Shown piece after piece: positions 1 through 4,763 of a stretch of 6,564 nucleotides of DNA; within the stretch, counting starts at the first letter, position 1, and each line of letters opens with the position of its first letter. The DNA lies in assembly GCA_949299435.1 (NCBI GenBank), contig CASGAK010000039.1, forward strand, positions 1 to 6,564. The letters run 5' to 3'. A model generated the notes under the pieces. That model had not been told where the DNA came from. It ran no database searches and saw only the letters and a program-made list of their open reading frames with translations. The stretch is from an uncultured bacterium (GTDB lineage Bacteria > Cyanobacteriota > Vampirovibrionia > Gastranaerophilales > Gastranaerophilaceae). A program made the translations under genes and the position numbers.

Positions 1-171
1 AGTTTCTTTTTTCTTATAACCTTCTATAACACCTGGAATAGTTAAAGCCGCGACTATTCCGATTACGCCTAACGTTATCAACACTTCGGCAAGCGTGAAT
101 GCTAAATTTTTATTTGCATCTTTTAATGCATTAAAATAATACTTTGTATAATTGTTTTTATATTTTTTCAT
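1..171 (-). CDS. Type IV pilin / pseudopilin-like protein, N-terminal part (cut by window edge)
   Basis: The 57 visible codons start at ATG 171-169 and run off the left edge, so the C-terminal domain is unseen. A leader of 24 residues rich in Lys and Asn precedes the class III signal AFTLAEVLITLG (residues 24-35) and a hydrophobic helix reaching LTIP (about residue 46). This is the prepilin N-methylation motif. Prepilin peptidase would cut before Phe25, and Glu29 is the conserved Glu+5 that guides subunit assembly. The residue before the cut is Ala24 where Gly is usual. Such proteins are inner-membrane subunits of type IV pili, type II secretion pseudopili or related filaments; which of these cannot be told without the C-terminus. 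A GAGG ribosome site lies about 5 bases before the ATG, with a strong promoter further upstream. The call of prepilin-like family is firm, the exact role open. Confidence 0.85.
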   Translation of the reverse strand, partial: MKKYKNNYTKYYFNALKDANKNLAFTLAEVLITLGVIGIVAALTIPGVIEGYKKKET

Positions 172-185
172 TATACCTCACTGTT

Positions 186-205
186 TATTATATTATAATA
201 TAATA
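186..205. repeat. 20-bp perfect palindrome at the pilin transcription start
   Basis: Bases 186-205 read the same on both strands (10-bp arms, no spacer). They cover the predicted start of the pilin transcript and lie between the divergent pilin and Xre genes, where an operator would be expected. Because the segment is A/T only, chance palindromes are easier than in mixed DNA, so the assignment as an operator is inference. Confidence 0.4.
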
Positions 206-208
206 TTT

Positions 209-237
209 ATTATAACATAATATAATTTATTTATCAA
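209..237 (-). promoter_or_regulatory. Sigma70-type promoter of the pilin-like gene
   Basis: On the minus strand TTGATA (237-232) is followed after exactly 17 bases by a perfect TATAAT (214-209). Transcription would begin near 202, giving a leader of about 30 bases before the pilin ATG. The surrounding DNA is almost pure A/T, which raises the chance of accidental TATAAT matches, but the correctly spaced -35 supports this one. Confidence 0.7.
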
Positions 238-261
238 TACATGATTGCTAACATTTAAATT

Positions 262-486
262 ATGTTAGACGATGAATTTTTGAAAGAATTTGGTTTCAGA
301 CTAAAAATGTACCGAATAAAAAAGGATTATACTCAAGCTCAGCTGGGTGAGATGGTAGAAATATCTGAGCACAGAATAAGTCAAATCGAAAACGGGAAAT
401 GTAATATTACATTAAAAACAGTAAACAAACTCGCAAATGCTTTGCAAATATCAGGGGTAAAATTATTTCAATTTGAAAATGATTAG
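262..486 (+). CDS. Small Xre/Cro-CI family HTH transcriptional regulator
   Basis: The 74-residue product is essentially one Cro/CI-type helix-turn-helix domain (about residues 9-68). The features are FGFRLKMYRIKK for helix 1, TQAQLGEMVEIS for the second helix, a recognition helix EHRISQIENGK with the family-typical SQIE-NG turn, then TLKTVNKLANAL. There is no partner domain for sensing or dimerisation, so it resembles stand-alone phage-repressor-like regulators. The start is ATG 262: an in-frame stop at 256-258 excludes anything earlier, and no convincing ribosome site precedes it. It is divergent from the pilin-like gene and convergent with the M16 peptidase gene. Autoregulation and control of the pilin gene through the shared spacer are plausible from layout only. 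No antitoxin-toxin pairing is seen. Confidence 0.85.
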   Translation: MLDDEFLKEFGFRLKMYRIKKDYTQAQLGEMVEISEHRISQIENGKCNITLKTVNKLANALQISGVKLFQFEND

Positions 487-489
487 TGA

Positions 490-524
490 AATTGTAAAGC
501 CCCAATTATTGAGGCTTTACAATT
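490..524. terminator. Hairpin between the convergent Xre and M16 genes
   Basis: A 12-bp perfect stem (490-501 with 513-524; core TTGTAAAGCC / GGCTTTACAA) is capped by a small CAAT/TTG extension after one mismatch. It lies at the meeting point of two convergent genes, where a bidirectional terminator is expected. Neither side has a proper T-run, so it may act as a weak terminator or as a 3' stabilising stem-loop. The right arm encodes the last residues of the M16 peptidase. Confidence 0.55.
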
Positions 525-3097
525 GACAAAACATAGTTATTATTAAAATATTTATTAGCAACTTCAATAATATCTGATTCAGTCACTGAATTTATCAAAT
601 TTATATATTCGTCTTTATAAGCATATCCGCGACCAGACAACTCATACCAGCCCAAACTGGAGGCTTTTTCCAAATTAGTTTCCAACGAAATAATATAATT
701 TCCTATAAGTTTGTCTTTCGCTTCGCGGAGTTCTTTACTGCCGACAAATTCTTTTTTGAGTCTGAATACTTCTTGCAAAAGCAAGTTTTTGGCCTTTTCC
801 ATCGACTGCGGATTTGTACCGATATAGACCACAAAGGAACCTTTCAATATATTTGGACCGTAACCTGAGCCTAATTGGTATGCAAGCCCTTCCTGATCGC
901 GTATATTCTTAAACAATCTGGAGCTCATGCCAGAGCCTAGCAAAGAATCAATTACCTGTAGTGCGGCATAGTCTTTTTTATCTTCAACCCCTGGAGTCTG
1001 CCAAGCTATGAAAATCCAATCAGTCTTAGTTTCAGGCATAATTTTTGTAATATCTTTTTGCGAAGTTAATCTTCCGATTAATTGAGCATAATTTGCATAA
1101 TTAAAAGTATCACCTTTTTTGTTTTCGAAAATTTTAGTGAAATCCTTTATGACTTCTTCCCCGTCGATATTCCCATTAATTGAAACTACAACATTTTGAG
1201 GTGCAAAAACTTTATTATAGTAATCTACAATATCTTCATGGCTGACTTTAGGATAAGTCTTTTCAAAAATTTTGCTTGTATAAGAGTATGGAGATCCTTC
1301 GAAAATTAATGATTTGTAATTTTCGATTGCAACCTGAAGCGGGATATCACGATTTCGTTTAATTTTATTAAGTTTTTCATTACGCACTTTTTCAATTTCA
1401 TAATCATCAAAAGTTGCGTTATTAATTACCTCATTGAGTATTTCAATTGTTTTTTCATATTCTTGTTTTGTAGTCAAAACATTCACAGTAAAAGCATCGG
1501 CTCTGACAGAGGGCTCTATTTTAATCCCATTATCTTCTAACACTTTAGCAAGTTCAATGGAAGAATATTTCCTTGTCCCTTTCATCATAACATCAGCTGT
1601 CATAACAGATGTTCCGGGAATTTTATCCAAAAAAGTTCCACCCTTCGCCCAAATGCTTATTGCTATAATTTCATTCACATCGTTTGGAGTATGTAAAAGA
1701 GTTACACCATTTGAAAGTTCATATTTTTTAGTGCCTTGATGTTCACTTATCAACTTTGCAGGAGAAATCTCTTTTGTTGGAATTTTAGCTGAGACCTCAA
1801 CTTCTTTAGATTTCTCAGGCAATATAATTGACACAGCAGACATATCTTTGCCTAAATACTTATTTGCAACTCTTTTTACATCAGCAGGCGTTACCTTTTT
1901 TATATTTGCTATGTAATCTTTATAAAACTTTATATCGTCAGCTATAACCATTGTATAACCGATTTCTTGAGCGATATTGGAAATTGATTCTCTGCTATAA
2001 TAGGTATCACGCTCTATAATATTTTTCGCTAAATTAACCTGAGCAGGTGTTACCCCGTTTTTTTGAATATTTTGGATTTCATCAAAAATAGCATCTTCTA
2101 ATTTTTGTGCATTTTCAGGAGTAAAATTAGCCGAGATATAAAAAATTCCATCATCTCTAAAACCGGCATTAGATGCACCAATTGAAAACGCTAATTGTTT
2201 TTGATCCTTTATATTTCGATAGAACACCGAAGATCTTCCATCACCAAGAATTGTCGATATAACATCTAAAACATAGGAATCGTTATTTGTAGCCTTTACT
2301 CCGCGAAATCCTATCAACATATAACCTGATTGTGTCGGAAGATATGCGATTTTGTGCTTTTGTTCCGTTAACTGTTTTTCTTGAGGAAAACTATTTTTTA
2401 CAACCTTTTTATCTTCACAACAAAAATATTTTTTAACCGACTCAATTGCTTTTTGAGAATCGACGTCACCAACAATCACAGTCACCATATTTGATGGAGC
2501 ATAAAATTGGTTATAATAATTCATAATTTCATCTCTATGAATTGTGCTTATTATATCTTTTGTACCTATAACCTGTCGTTTATAAGGGTGTGTTGTGTAC
2601 AGCATTGAAATTAAATTATCATATACAACACTTTGAGGCTCAGTTTCATCTTTAGCAATTTCTTCTATTACGACCTTTCGTTCTTTTTCCAATTCTTTTC
2701 TTGGAATCAACGGGTGCAAAAGCATATCAGCATGGAGCTCAAGTGCTAAATCAAAATAATTTGAGGGAATTGTGATATAATAATGCGTAAAATCTTTACT
2801 GGTCGCAGCATTAGTAATAGCACCTTTGGTTTCTAAAATCTTATCAAATTCTCCGGGAGCATGATTTGTGGAACCTTTAAAAAACAAATGTTCCAAAAAA
2901 TGTGATACCCCGTTGTTTTCGTCATTTTCGTTAATTGAACCTGTCTTTATCCAAGTATCGACAGTGACAATCGGATTAGAATGAACTTCTTTTATAATTA
3001 CTGTCTGACCGTTTTCCAAATTATATACAGCAGCTTCGTTTGCAAAAACAGAACAGCCTACTATCATTGCTATGAAAACAACTAAAATTTTTTTCAT
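506..3097 (-). CDS. Exported single-chain double M16 zinc metallopeptidase (insulinase/pitrilysin family)
   Basis: The protein has 863 residues from the chosen start. Residues 1-19 form an export signal with two lysines and a hydrophobic run. The N-terminal M16 domain holds the inverted zinc motif HFLEH (His66, Glu69, His70), with the third ligand in VVIEEI near residues 145-146. The C-terminal M16 repeat (about 440-863) has lost this motif but keeps the SSRLF...GLAY substrate-binding Arg/Tyr pair (about 719-741). The equivalent Arg and Tyr in the first half are Val and Phe. The chain therefore looks like a fused active/inactive M16B pair forming a closed chamber that degrades peptides in the periplasm or at the envelope. 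An upstream in-frame ATG (3115) and an ATG at 3100 exist. I chose 3097 because an AGAGGGG ribosome site lies 5-7 bases before it, within codons that would be translated from 3115. The signal could be cut after VFA (residue 19) or be a lipobox IVGC (Cys15). The substrate is unknown. Confidence 0.9.
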   Translation of the reverse strand: MKKILVVFIAMIVGCSVFANEAAVYNLENGQTVIIKEVHSNPIVTVDTWIKTGSINENDENNGVSHFLEHLFFKGSTNHAPGEFDKILETKGAITNAATSKDFTHYYITIPSNYFDLALELHADMLLHPLIPRKELEKERKVVIEEIAKDETEPQSVVYDNLISMLYTTHPYKRQVIGTKDIISTIHRDEIMNYYNQFYAPSNMVTVIVGDVDSQKAIESVKKYFCCEDKKVVKNSFPQEKQLTEQKHKIAYLPTQSGYMLIGFRGVKATNNDSYVLDVISTILGDGRSSVFYRNIKDQKQLAFSIGASNAGFRDDGIFYISANFTPENAQKLEDAIFDEIQNIQKNGVTPAQVNLAKNIIERDTYYSRESISNIAQEIGYTMVIADDIKFYKDYIANIKKVTPADVKRVANKYLGKDMSAVSIILPEKSKEVEVSAKIPTKEISPAKLISEHQGTKKYELSNGVTLLHTPNDVNEIIAISIWAKGGTFLDKIPGTSVMTADVMMKGTRKYSSIELAKVLEDNGIKIEPSVRADAFTVNVLTTKQEYEKTIEILNEVINNATFDDYEIEKVRNEKLNKIKRNRDIPLQVAIENYKSLIFEGSPYSYTSKIFEKTYPKVSHEDIVDYYNKVFAPQNVVVSINGNIDGEEVIKDFTKIFENKKGDTFNYANYAQLIGRLTSQKDITKIMPETKTDWIFIAWQTPGVEDKKDYAALQVIDSLLGSGMSSRLFKNIRDQEGLAYQLGSGYGPNILKGSFVVYIGTNPQSMEKAKNLLLQEVFRLKKEFVGSKELREAKDKLIGNYIISLETNLEKASSLGWYELSGRGYAYKDEYINLINSVTESDIIEVANKYFNNNYVLSIVKPQ

Positions 3098-3102
3098 CAT
3101 AT

Positions 3103-3109
3103 CCCCTCT
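3103..3109 (-). promoter_or_regulatory. Ribosome binding site deciding the M16 start
   Basis: AGAGGGG on the minus strand (3109-3103) ends two bases before ATG 3100 and five before ATG 3097. Spacing favours 3097 (GAGG core 7 bases away) and gives a typical MKK-type signal peptide. Start 3115 would place this purine run inside the coding region. Confidence 0.6.
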
Positions 3110-3136
3110 CTTCATAAATTTTAAAACCTTAAAATT

Positions 3137-3145
3137 ATTATATCA
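3137..3145 (-). promoter_or_regulatory. Extended -10 promoter of the M16 peptidase gene
   Basis: On the minus strand TG-A-TATAAT (3145-3137) is a perfect extended -10. The -35 position falls in a T-run with no good match, which extended -10 promoters tolerate. The transcript would begin near 3130, leaving about 30 bases before the start codon. This suggests the peptidase has its own promoter and is not only read from the upstream small gene. Confidence 0.55.
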
Positions 3146-3159
3146 TAAAACTTTTAGAT

Positions 3160-3187
3160 AAAAAAAGTAGCCGACTCAGGCAATTAC
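3160..3187 (-). terminator. Weak intrinsic terminator after the small membrane-protein gene
   Basis: Reading the minus strand, the segment just past the stop codon gives GCC-TGAGTC-GGC, a short stem extended by GTA/TAC across a three-base bulge, followed by seven T (3166-3160). The T-run is convincing, the stem is short. Some read-through into the M16 gene is likely. Confidence 0.4.
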
Positions 3188-3453
3188 CATTTCATAGCTT
3201 TTTTAAACACCAAATACCCTGCACCTATAGCAGCAGTAAATATTGTAAGCACTACCGACAATGGTGTTTTTCTTTTATTTTCAAATTTTTGTGATTTTTG
3301 AGTTTGATATATATCCTTTTCCAGTTGCTTAAACTGCTTATCCGCCTCTGCGTGAGAATACAAAACAGGCTTATACAATTCATTAGGGGGCGTCAATACT
3401 CCTACATGCAAAGATTTATTTTGAACAATATTATTTTCTACACCATTTACCAT
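3184..3453 (-). CDS. Hypothetical small single-span membrane protein
   Basis: I do not recognise this family. The product has 89 residues in three parts. Residues 1-35 form a polar N-terminal stretch containing GVLTPPNELYKPV. Residues 36-62 form a charged segment (AEADKQFKQLEKDIYQTQKSQK) that should be helical, ending in KRK. Residues 64-83 form one hydrophobic segment (SVVLTIFTAAIGAGYLVF) followed by KKAMKW. There is no export signal at the N-terminus, so a tail-anchored or single-span inner-membrane protein with most of its mass on the cytoplasmic side is the natural reading. The only ATG is at 3453 and it lacks a clear ribosome site, which lowers confidence in the exact start. The gene is divergent from perR, with overlapping promoter elements, and lies upstream of the M16 peptidase gene in the same direction. 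Any link to stress response is inference from this layout. Confidence 0.65.
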   Translation of the reverse strand: MVNGVENNIVQNKSLHVGVLTPPNELYKPVLYSHAEADKQFKQLEKDIYQTQKSQKFENKRKTPLSVVLTIFTAAIGAGYLVFKKAMKW

Positions 3454-3485
3454 ATTTATATAAAAACGTACCTACTTGAAAAATT

Positions 3486-3523
3486 GCTATAATGTAAAAT
3501 TTTTCTATAAAATTTTACATAGC
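3486..3523. repeat. Long inverted repeat between two divergent promoters
   Basis: ATGTAAAATTTT (3492-3503) and its exact complement AAAATTTTACAT (3509-3520) flank a five-base centre. Outside them GCT (3486-3488) pairs with AGC (3521-3523) across a three-base bulge. The repeat surrounds the predicted -10 of the minus-strand promoter and ends three bases before the perR -35. There is no T-run on either side, so it is not a standard terminator. An operator dyad or a 5'-leader structure is more likely. Confidence 0.6.
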
Positions 3524-3532
3524 AGTTGACAA
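3504..3532 (-). promoter_or_regulatory. Predicted promoter of the small membrane-protein gene
   Basis: On the minus strand TTGTCA (3532-3527) and TATAGA (3509-3504) are separated by 17 bases. Transcription would start near 3497, giving a leader of about 44 bases. The -35 lies on the same bases as the perR -35 on the other strand, and the -10 sits at the centre of the inverted repeat 3486-3523. Confidence 0.5.
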
Positions 3533-3554
3533 TTAAAAAAAAATAATATAAAAT
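3526..3554 (+). promoter_or_regulatory. perR operon promoter
   Basis: A perfect -35 TTGACA (3526-3531) is followed after 17 bases by TAAAAT (3549-3554), five of six matches to the -10. The start point is predicted near 3561, inside the Fur/PerR-type box. It would drive perR, rubredoxin and the first rubrerythrin. Confidence 0.75.
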
Positions 3555-3568
3555 GAGAATTATTATCA
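3554..3568 (+). promoter_or_regulatory. Fur/PerR-type operator (7-1-7 box) at the perR promoter
   Basis: TGAGAAT-T-ATTATCA matches the Fur-family 7-1-7 consensus TGATAATnATTATCA at 13 of 14 defined bases; the single mismatch is G at 3557. It begins on the last base of the -10 and covers the transcription start, so a bound regulator would block polymerase. With the PerR-type gene directly downstream, negative autoregulation of the whole operon is the likely meaning. Whether it answers to PerR alone or also to another Fur-family protein cannot be told. Confidence 0.75.
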
Positions 3569-3573
3569 TTTAT

Positions 3574-3579
3574 GGTGAT
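3574..3579 (+). promoter_or_regulatory. Ribosome binding site deciding the perR start
   Basis: GGTGAT matches the distal half of the Shine-Dalgarno consensus and lies 4 bases before ATG 3584. The earlier ATG 3572 overlaps this site, has no ribosome site of its own and would fall only about 11 bases from the predicted transcription start, so 3584 is preferred. Confidence 0.55.
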
Positions 3580-3583
3580 TTTG

Positions 3584-3964
3584 ATGAATTACTCAAAACA
3601 ACGAGAACTTATTTTAAATACATTAAAAGAAAATGTTGTCCACCCGACAGCAGAATACCTTTATGGAAAAATAAAGGAGAAAGATCCTAAAATAAGTTTA
3701 GCGACTTTATATAGAAACCTTAACCAACTATCTGATAACGGCATCATAAAAAAAATTGACGGACTGGAGCCATCTTCACATTTTGACCATAACACGCATG
3801 AGCATTATCATTTTATATGTGAAAAATGTAAGAGAGTCTTTGACATAAGTGCAGATATAGCACCTGATTTAATAAAAAAGACAGAAAATTCAACAGGCTT
3901 TGAAATTCAAAGTCATGATATAGTTTTTACAGGAATCTGTAAAGAATGTAAAAGTAAACAGTAA
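3584..3964 (+). CDS. perR: PerR-type peroxide-sensing repressor, Fur family
   Basis: The 126-residue product starts MNYSKQR. It has a winged-helix DNA-binding half (about 1-60, with ISLATLYRNLNQLSDNGII as the recognition region) and a metal-binding dimerisation half. Two CxxC pairs (Cys79/82, Cys119/122) form the structural zinc site. The regulatory metal ligands of Bacillus PerR (His37, Asp85, His91, His93, Asp104) map to His20, Asp68, His74, His76 and Asp87 with identical spacing. The Asp at the last position is typical of peroxide-sensing PerR, where Fur has Glu. The protein would hold Fe(II) or Mn(II), repress its targets, and be inactivated when H2O2 oxidises the ligand histidines. It is shorter than Bacillus PerR because the N-terminal helix is absent, as in many anaerobe homologues. 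It heads the rubredoxin-rubrerythrin operon and has a matching operator in its promoter. The alternative is a general Fur, which the ligand set and neighbours argue against. Confidence 0.88.
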   Translation: MNYSKQRELILNTLKENVVHPTAEYLYGKIKEKDPKISLATLYRNLNQLSDNGIIKKIDGLEPSSHFDHNTHEHYHFICEKCKRVFDISADIAPDLIKKTENSTGFEIQSHDIVFTGICKECKSKQ

Positions 3965-3975
3965 AGGAGAAAATT

Positions 3976-4113
3976 ATGGAAAAATTTGTATGTACAGTAT
4001 GCGGCTATGTATATGATCCAGCAGAAAATGATAACGTTGCATTTGAAAACTTACCAGATGATTATACCTGTCCGCTTTGCAACGTTGGAAAAGATATGTT
4101 TGAAAAAGAATAG
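3976..4113 (+). CDS. Short-form rubredoxin (45 residues)
   Basis: One iron is held by four cysteines in CTVCG (Cys6, Cys9) and CPLC (Cys32, Cys35). The protein is a small cytoplasmic one-electron carrier that would deliver electrons to rubrerythrin and the flavodiiron protein encoded nearby. At 45 residues it is shorter than the usual 52-54; the loop after YVYDPAE is missing about seven residues, as in the known 45-residue Desulfovibrio desulfuricans rubredoxin. Two changes are unusual: the Trp normally in LPDDW is Tyr30, and the Gly normally after the second CPxC is Asn36. The start ATG has AAGGAG six bases upstream, overlapping the perR stop codon by one base, so translation is probably coupled to perR. 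The gene lies 11 bases after perR and 17 before the rubrerythrin gene. The identification is secure. Confidence 0.93.
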   Translation: MEKFVCTVCGYVYDPAENDNVAFENLPDDYTCPLCNVGKDMFEKE

Positions 4114-4130
4114 CTAAAAAGGAGGGACCT

Positions 4131-4673
4131 ATGCCCGAGTTAAAAGGAACAAAAACAGAACAGAATCTAAAAACTGCACTTGCAGGAGAATCAGAAGCAA
4201 GAAACAAATACACATACTATGCTTCTCAAGCTAAAAAAGAAGGCTATGTTCAAATAAGCAGAATTTTTGAAGAAACTGCAAACAATGAGAAAGAACATGC
4301 AAAACTTTGGTTCAAAGCACTACATGGTGACAAAATTCCCGACACCCTGACAAATCTGCAAGATGCAGCAGACGGAGAAAACTATGAATGGACTGATATG
4401 TATGCAAAATTTGCACAAGAAGCAAAAGAAGAAGGCTTTGAAACTCTTTCTATTCTGTTCGAAATGGTTGGAAAAATAGAAAAAGAACACGAAGAAAGAT
4501 ATAGAAAACTCTTAGAATCAATTAAAAACGGTACAGTTTTTGAAAAATCCGAAAAAGTTATATGGGAATGCGGAAACTGCGGACATGTAACCGAAGGTGA
4601 AAAAGCTCCTCAGCTATGTCCTGTATGCAAACACCCGCAAGCATATTTCTTTATTAAAGCCAAAAATTACTAG
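4131..4673 (+). CDS. rbr: Rubrerythrin (diiron peroxidase with C-terminal rubredoxin domain)
   Basis: The 180-residue, cytoplasmic enzyme reduces H2O2 to water with electrons from rubredoxin. The four-helix ferritin-like domain (about 1-135) keeps every diiron ligand of Desulfovibrio rubrerythrin: Glu20 (in AGESEAR), Glu53 and His56 (NNEKEHAKLW), Glu83 and Glu86 (GENYEW), Glu117 and His120 (KIEKEH). The C-terminal rubredoxin-like domain (about 145-178) has Cys147, Cys150, Cys163 and Cys166 and passes electrons to the diiron site. Length and order are typical, about ten residues shorter than the D. vulgaris protein. A strong GGAGG site lies five bases before the ATG. It is the third gene of the perR operon and is followed directly by an intrinsic terminator, so its level should follow PerR control. 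An active peroxidase is expected. Confidence 0.95.
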   Translation: MPELKGTKTEQNLKTALAGESEARNKYTYYASQAKKEGYVQISRIFEETANNEKEHAKLWFKALHGDKIPDTLTNLQDAADGENYEWTDMYAKFAQEAKEEGFETLSILFEMVGKIEKEHEERYRKLLESIKNGTVFEKSEKVIWECGNCGHVTEGEKAPQLCPVCKHPQAYFFIKAKNY

Positions 4674-4686
4674 TTTCAAAAAAACT

Positions 4687-4717
4687 AAAAAGGCTTTGTT
4701 TTTGCAAAGCCTTTTTT
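4687..4717 (+). terminator. Intrinsic terminator closing the perR-rubredoxin-rbr operon
   Basis: AAAAAGGCTTTG (4687-4698) pairs fully with CAAAGCCTTTTT (4705-4716) around a six-base loop and ends in a six-T run (4712-4717). This is a textbook rho-independent terminator 13 bases after the rubrerythrin stop codon. The A-rich left arm also gives a T-run on the other strand. Confidence 0.92.
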
Positions 4718-4730
4718 AATGTGCTATTAT
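4702..4730 (+). promoter_or_regulatory. Promoter of the second rubrerythrin operon, overlapping the terminator
   Basis: An extended -10, TG-C-TATTAT (4722-4730), lies 17 bases after TTGCAA (4702-4707), which matches four of six -35 bases. That -35 lies in the loop and right arm of the terminator hairpin. Transcription would start near 4737, about 27 bases before the ATG. A degenerate 7-1-7 box (TTATTAC-T-ATTGTAA, 4727-4741) overlaps it but is weak. Confidence 0.55.
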
Positions 4731-4750
4731 TACTATTGTAAGGTTAATAA

Positions 4751-4756
4751 AGAGGA
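4751..4756 (+). promoter_or_regulatory. Ribosome binding site deciding the second rubrerythrin start
   Basis: AGAGGA lies seven bases before ATG 4764. An in-frame ATG at 4719 is rejected: it lies just after the terminator T-run, has no ribosome site, precedes the predicted transcription start, and would add a Tyr-rich stretch unlike any rubrerythrin. Confidence 0.7.
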
Positions 4757-4763
4757 ACATCAG

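Noticed and set aside
194..226. Plus-strand TATAAT hexamers (194-199, 221-226) as the Xre promoter
   Set aside because: The region is almost pure A/T, so such hexamers are expected, and neither has a credible -35 at the right distance; no promoter is assigned.
241..258. Five-codon frame (ATG 241 to TAA 256) just before the Xre gene, as a possible leader peptide
   Set aside because: It is too short, has no ribosome site and shows no attenuator structure after it; probably chance.
1434..1739. Open frame of 101 codons on the plus strand inside the M16 gene
   Set aside because: It lies wholly within the well-supported M16 coding region on the opposite strand, has no ribosome site and no recognisable domain.
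3298..3492. Open frame of 64 codons on the plus strand opposite the small membrane-protein gene
   Set aside because: The minus-strand frame has a coherent polar-plus-membrane layout and a predicted promoter; the plus frame has no start signals and runs through the inverted repeat.
3486..3523. Inverted repeat read as an intrinsic terminator
   Set aside because: It sits upstream of both divergent genes, not after a gene, and is not followed by a T-run on either strand.
3974..4213. Minus-strand open frame across the rubredoxin gene and the start of rbr
   Set aside because: The plus strand there encodes a clear rubredoxin and rubrerythrin; the minus frame is their shadow.
4719..4763. N-terminal extension of the second rubrerythrin from ATG 4719
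   Set aside because: It starts just after the terminator T-run and upstream of the predicted transcription start, lacks a ribosome site, and encodes a Tyr-rich stretch foreign to the family.
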